This document shows, in pieces, positions 15,647-17,162 of a stretch of 17,162 nucleotides of DNA. This stretch comes from CAWHOW01 sp050013795 (GTDB taxonomy: Bacteria > Bacteroidota > Bacteroidia > Bacteroidales > CG2-30-32-10). The notes under the pieces were generated by a model. That model had not been told where the DNA came from and made no database searches. It saw only the letters and a program-made list of their open reading frames with translations. The position numbers and the translations under genes are program-made. The stretch covers positions 1 to 17,162 of the forward strand of contig JBEKEO010000050.1 of the NCBI GenBank assembly GCA_050013795.1. Reading direction: 5' to 3'. Position 1 is the first letter of the stretch; each line of letters begins with the position of its first letter.

Positions 15647-15654
15647 CAAAAGTA
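15647..15654 (-). promoter_or_regulatory. -7 promoter box for purL
   Basis: The minus strand reads TACTTTTG, an exact TAnnTTTG match 24 bases before the ATG at 15622. A clear -33 element is not seen. Confidence 0.5.
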
Positions 15655-15724
15655 ATCAACTAATATTTCCTGCATAAAAAATGAAATGCATTTTTATCAA
15701 CAGCATAGAATCTTCAGAAATACT

Positions 15725-15732
15725 TATCTTTG
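15725..15732 (+). promoter_or_regulatory. -7 promoter box for the membrane protein gene
   Basis: TATCTTTG is an exact TAnnTTTG match 16 bases before the ATG at 15749. The in-frame TTG at 15737 would fall at the transcription start, so ATG 15749 is the likely initiation codon. No clear -33 element is seen. Confidence 0.45.
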
Positions 15733-15748
15733 AATCTTGATTGCAATT

Positions 15749-17059
15749 ATGGAATACCTGTTAACACTATTATACACGCTGGTTTTTATTGTCATCCTTT
15801 GGAAGATTCCATTCTTTAGGGCAGAGGGATTATCCAGGAAAACTACTTCTATTATCTTCATAATTAAAATACTTGCAGGCATTGCCATGAGCCTGATATA
15901 TATCTATTATTATACAGACCGCCGAACTGCGGACATTTTCAAGTATTTTGATGACAGCAAAGTGATGTATGATGCCCTGTACAAGAAGCCTCTCGACTTT
16001 TTCAGTATGATGACTGGAATTGGGAACAACAGCGCATATTTTGATGCGCATTATTACAAGGTGATGAATAATTGGTACAGGGTGTATGAAAGCAATATCT
16101 ATAATGAAAGCCATACCATTATTCGTTTTAATGCTTTGATAAGGATATTCTCATTCGGTTATTATAATGTTCATACTGTATTTATTTGTTTCTTATCGCT
16201 GACAGGACTTGTAGCGCTATATAAAATTGCCATCAGTTTTATATTAAACAAAAGCAAGGAACTTATATTCGGGATATTCCTTTTGCCTTCGGTTATTTTT
16301 TGGGGTTCAGGTGTAATGAAAGAAGGACTTTTGTTCTTCGGTCTAGGAATGCTAGTGTATCATTTCATTAAGTTACTTGAAAAATTCAACTTGAAATCAT
16401 TATTATGGATAATGTTTTCAGTTGCCCTGATATATTTCACTAAATTCTATGTGCTGGCGATTATAATTCCTGTCATGATTGCTTATTTATGGGTTAATAA
16501 GACCAACAATAAATATATTCTCTTAAAATACATCACTGTTTTTGTTCTATACATCATTGCGGGCTTGTTGATAAAACGTATTTCTCCAGCATTTGATGCT
16601 ATAGATATACTTGTTACCAAACAACGAGATTTTATTGGTCTTGCCCGCTCACTTAATTCAGGTAGTCTGATTAATATTCCCGTGCTGACTCCCGATATCT
16701 GGAGTTTTATTAAACATGCGCCACAAGCATTCTTTATTACCATGTTCAGGCCTTTTATCATGGAGTCCAATTCTATATTGACATTAATGGCGGCTTTGGA
16801 AAACTTCATCATACTGATTGTACTTGCGCTTGCAATAATCTTTTTCAGCAGGAGGCAGATCAATTTCAATATCTTTTATGCCTGTCTTTTCGGTGTTATC
16901 TGCATGTTCATACTTACAGGGCTTATCACACCCGTAATGGGTGCTATGGTTAGATATAAGGTACCCGCATTGCCTTTTCTGATGGTATTATTGATAATGA
17001 TGATCGATAAAGAGAAAATGATAAAACGGATACCTTTTTTAAAATTCCTGAATAAATGA
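15749..17059 (+). CDS. Polytopic membrane protein, possibly GT-C-like
   Basis: The 436-residue protein has about ten hydrophobic helices, near residues 3-20, 34-55, 142-164, 170-185, 192-210, 216-230, 234-249, 260-275, 350-366, 374-395 and 405-419. The first large loop (56-140) is rich in acidic and aromatic residues: D-I-F-K-Y-F-D-D at 62-69 and later F-D-A-H-Y-Y. This arrangement resembles GT-C glycosyltransferases and polysaccharide-polymerising membrane proteins, whose catalytic acid lies in the first outer loop. That is an inference from layout only. W-G-S-G-V-M-K-E-G at 185-193 and V-R-Y-K-V-P-A-L-P-F at 401-410 look like conserved family motifs. I do not recognise the family by name. 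It stands alone, divergent from purL. Confidence 0.75.
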   Translation: MEYLLTLLYTLVFIVILWKIPFFRAEGLSRKTTSIIFIIKILAGIAMSLIYIYYYTDRRTADIFKYFDDSKVMYDALYKKPLDFFSMMTGIGNNSAYFDAHYYKVMNNWYRVYESNIYNESHTIIRFNALIRIFSFGYYNVHTVFICFLSLTGLVALYKIAISFILNKSKELIFGIFLLPSVIFWGSGVMKEGLLFFGLGMLVYHFIKLLEKFNLKSLLWIMFSVALIYFTKFYVLAIIIPVMIAYLWVNKTNNKYILLKYITVFVLYIIAGLLIKRISPAFDAIDILVTKQRDFIGLARSLNSGSLINIPVLTPDIWSFIKHAPQAFFITMFRPFIMESNSILTLMAALENFIILIVLALAIIFFSRRQINFNIFYACLFGVICMFILTGLITPVMGAMVRYKVPALPFLMVLLIMMIDKEKMIKRIPFLKFLNK

Positions 17060-17090
17060 AATTGGGCAAATATGATTTGATACAGTTTTT

Positions 17091-17123
17091 AAGTGAGATT
17101 CCTCACTTCGTTCGGAATGACAT
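17091..17123. repeat. REP-like hairpin element at the right edge
   Basis: AAGTGAG (17091-17097) and CTCACTT (17102-17108) form a 7-bp stem around ATTC. ATTCC (17098-17102) and GGAAT (17114-17118) form an overlapping inverted repeat. The text around CTCACTTCGTTCGGAATGACA resembles a short intergenic repeat I recall as frequent in Bacteroidota and other bacteria. It lies about 30 bases after the membrane protein gene. Confidence 0.55.
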
Positions 17124-17162
17124 GTTTAATTGAGGAGTAATAGGGGAAGGGGCGGCGATTTG

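Noticed and set aside
16483..16869. 128-codon minus-strand frame
   Set aside because: Shadow of the membrane protein gene; its hydrophobicity mirrors the other strand.
1..17162. CRISPR array, insertion sequence, prophage, toxin-antitoxin or defence island
   Set aside because: No regular spacer-repeat structure, transposase, integrase, phage or toxin motif is visible on either strand.

Overview
The window is AT-rich chromosomal DNA from a member of the Bacteroidota. This rests on several Bacteroidota-type -7 boxes (TAnnTTTG) in front of genes, the lack of Shine-Dalgarno sites, a TonB-dependent receptor next to a DUF4249 lipoprotein, a protein with a type IX secretion C-terminal domain, and a two-domain YceI operon. 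I cannot fix the genus. The stand-alone short PurL (744 aa) argues against a typical Bacteroides, which carries the long fused form (recalled knowledge).

Layout. 1-650 (minus): the N-terminal part of a secreted SBBP-type beta-propeller protein that runs off the left edge. It is divergent from a UPF0145/YbjQ protein (753-1085), followed by a 360-base non-coding gap, a SIMPL-domain protein (1448-2200) and a small secreted OB-fold-like protein (2302-2652). 2720-6439 is a minus-strand block: two YceI-family secreted proteins, then an outer-membrane beta-barrel protein with a clear terminator, then relics of a second Rrf2 regulator and of a sensor histidine kinase, then an intact Rrf2 regulator that keeps three cysteines suited to an Fe-S cluster. 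A tRNA-Pro(GGG) with its own promoter and terminator follows (6768-6841, minus).

6979-11214 (plus) is a tight three-gene run: TonB-dependent receptor, DUF4249 lipoprotein and thioredoxin reductase (trxB). A structured intergenic stretch separates it from a T9SS cargo protein (11481-12527). Convergent to that is a minus-strand pair, purL (13388-15622) followed by a short-chain dehydrogenase (12596-13381). Divergent from purL is a polytopic membrane protein (15749-17059). The window ends in a small REP-like hairpin.

Most of the window is ordinary housekeeping and envelope biology. I found no defence system, CRISPR array, insertion sequence or prophage. The parts most worth a second look are the Rrf2/YceI/beta-barrel block with its decayed regulators, and the tandem-repeat hairpin region behind trxB.
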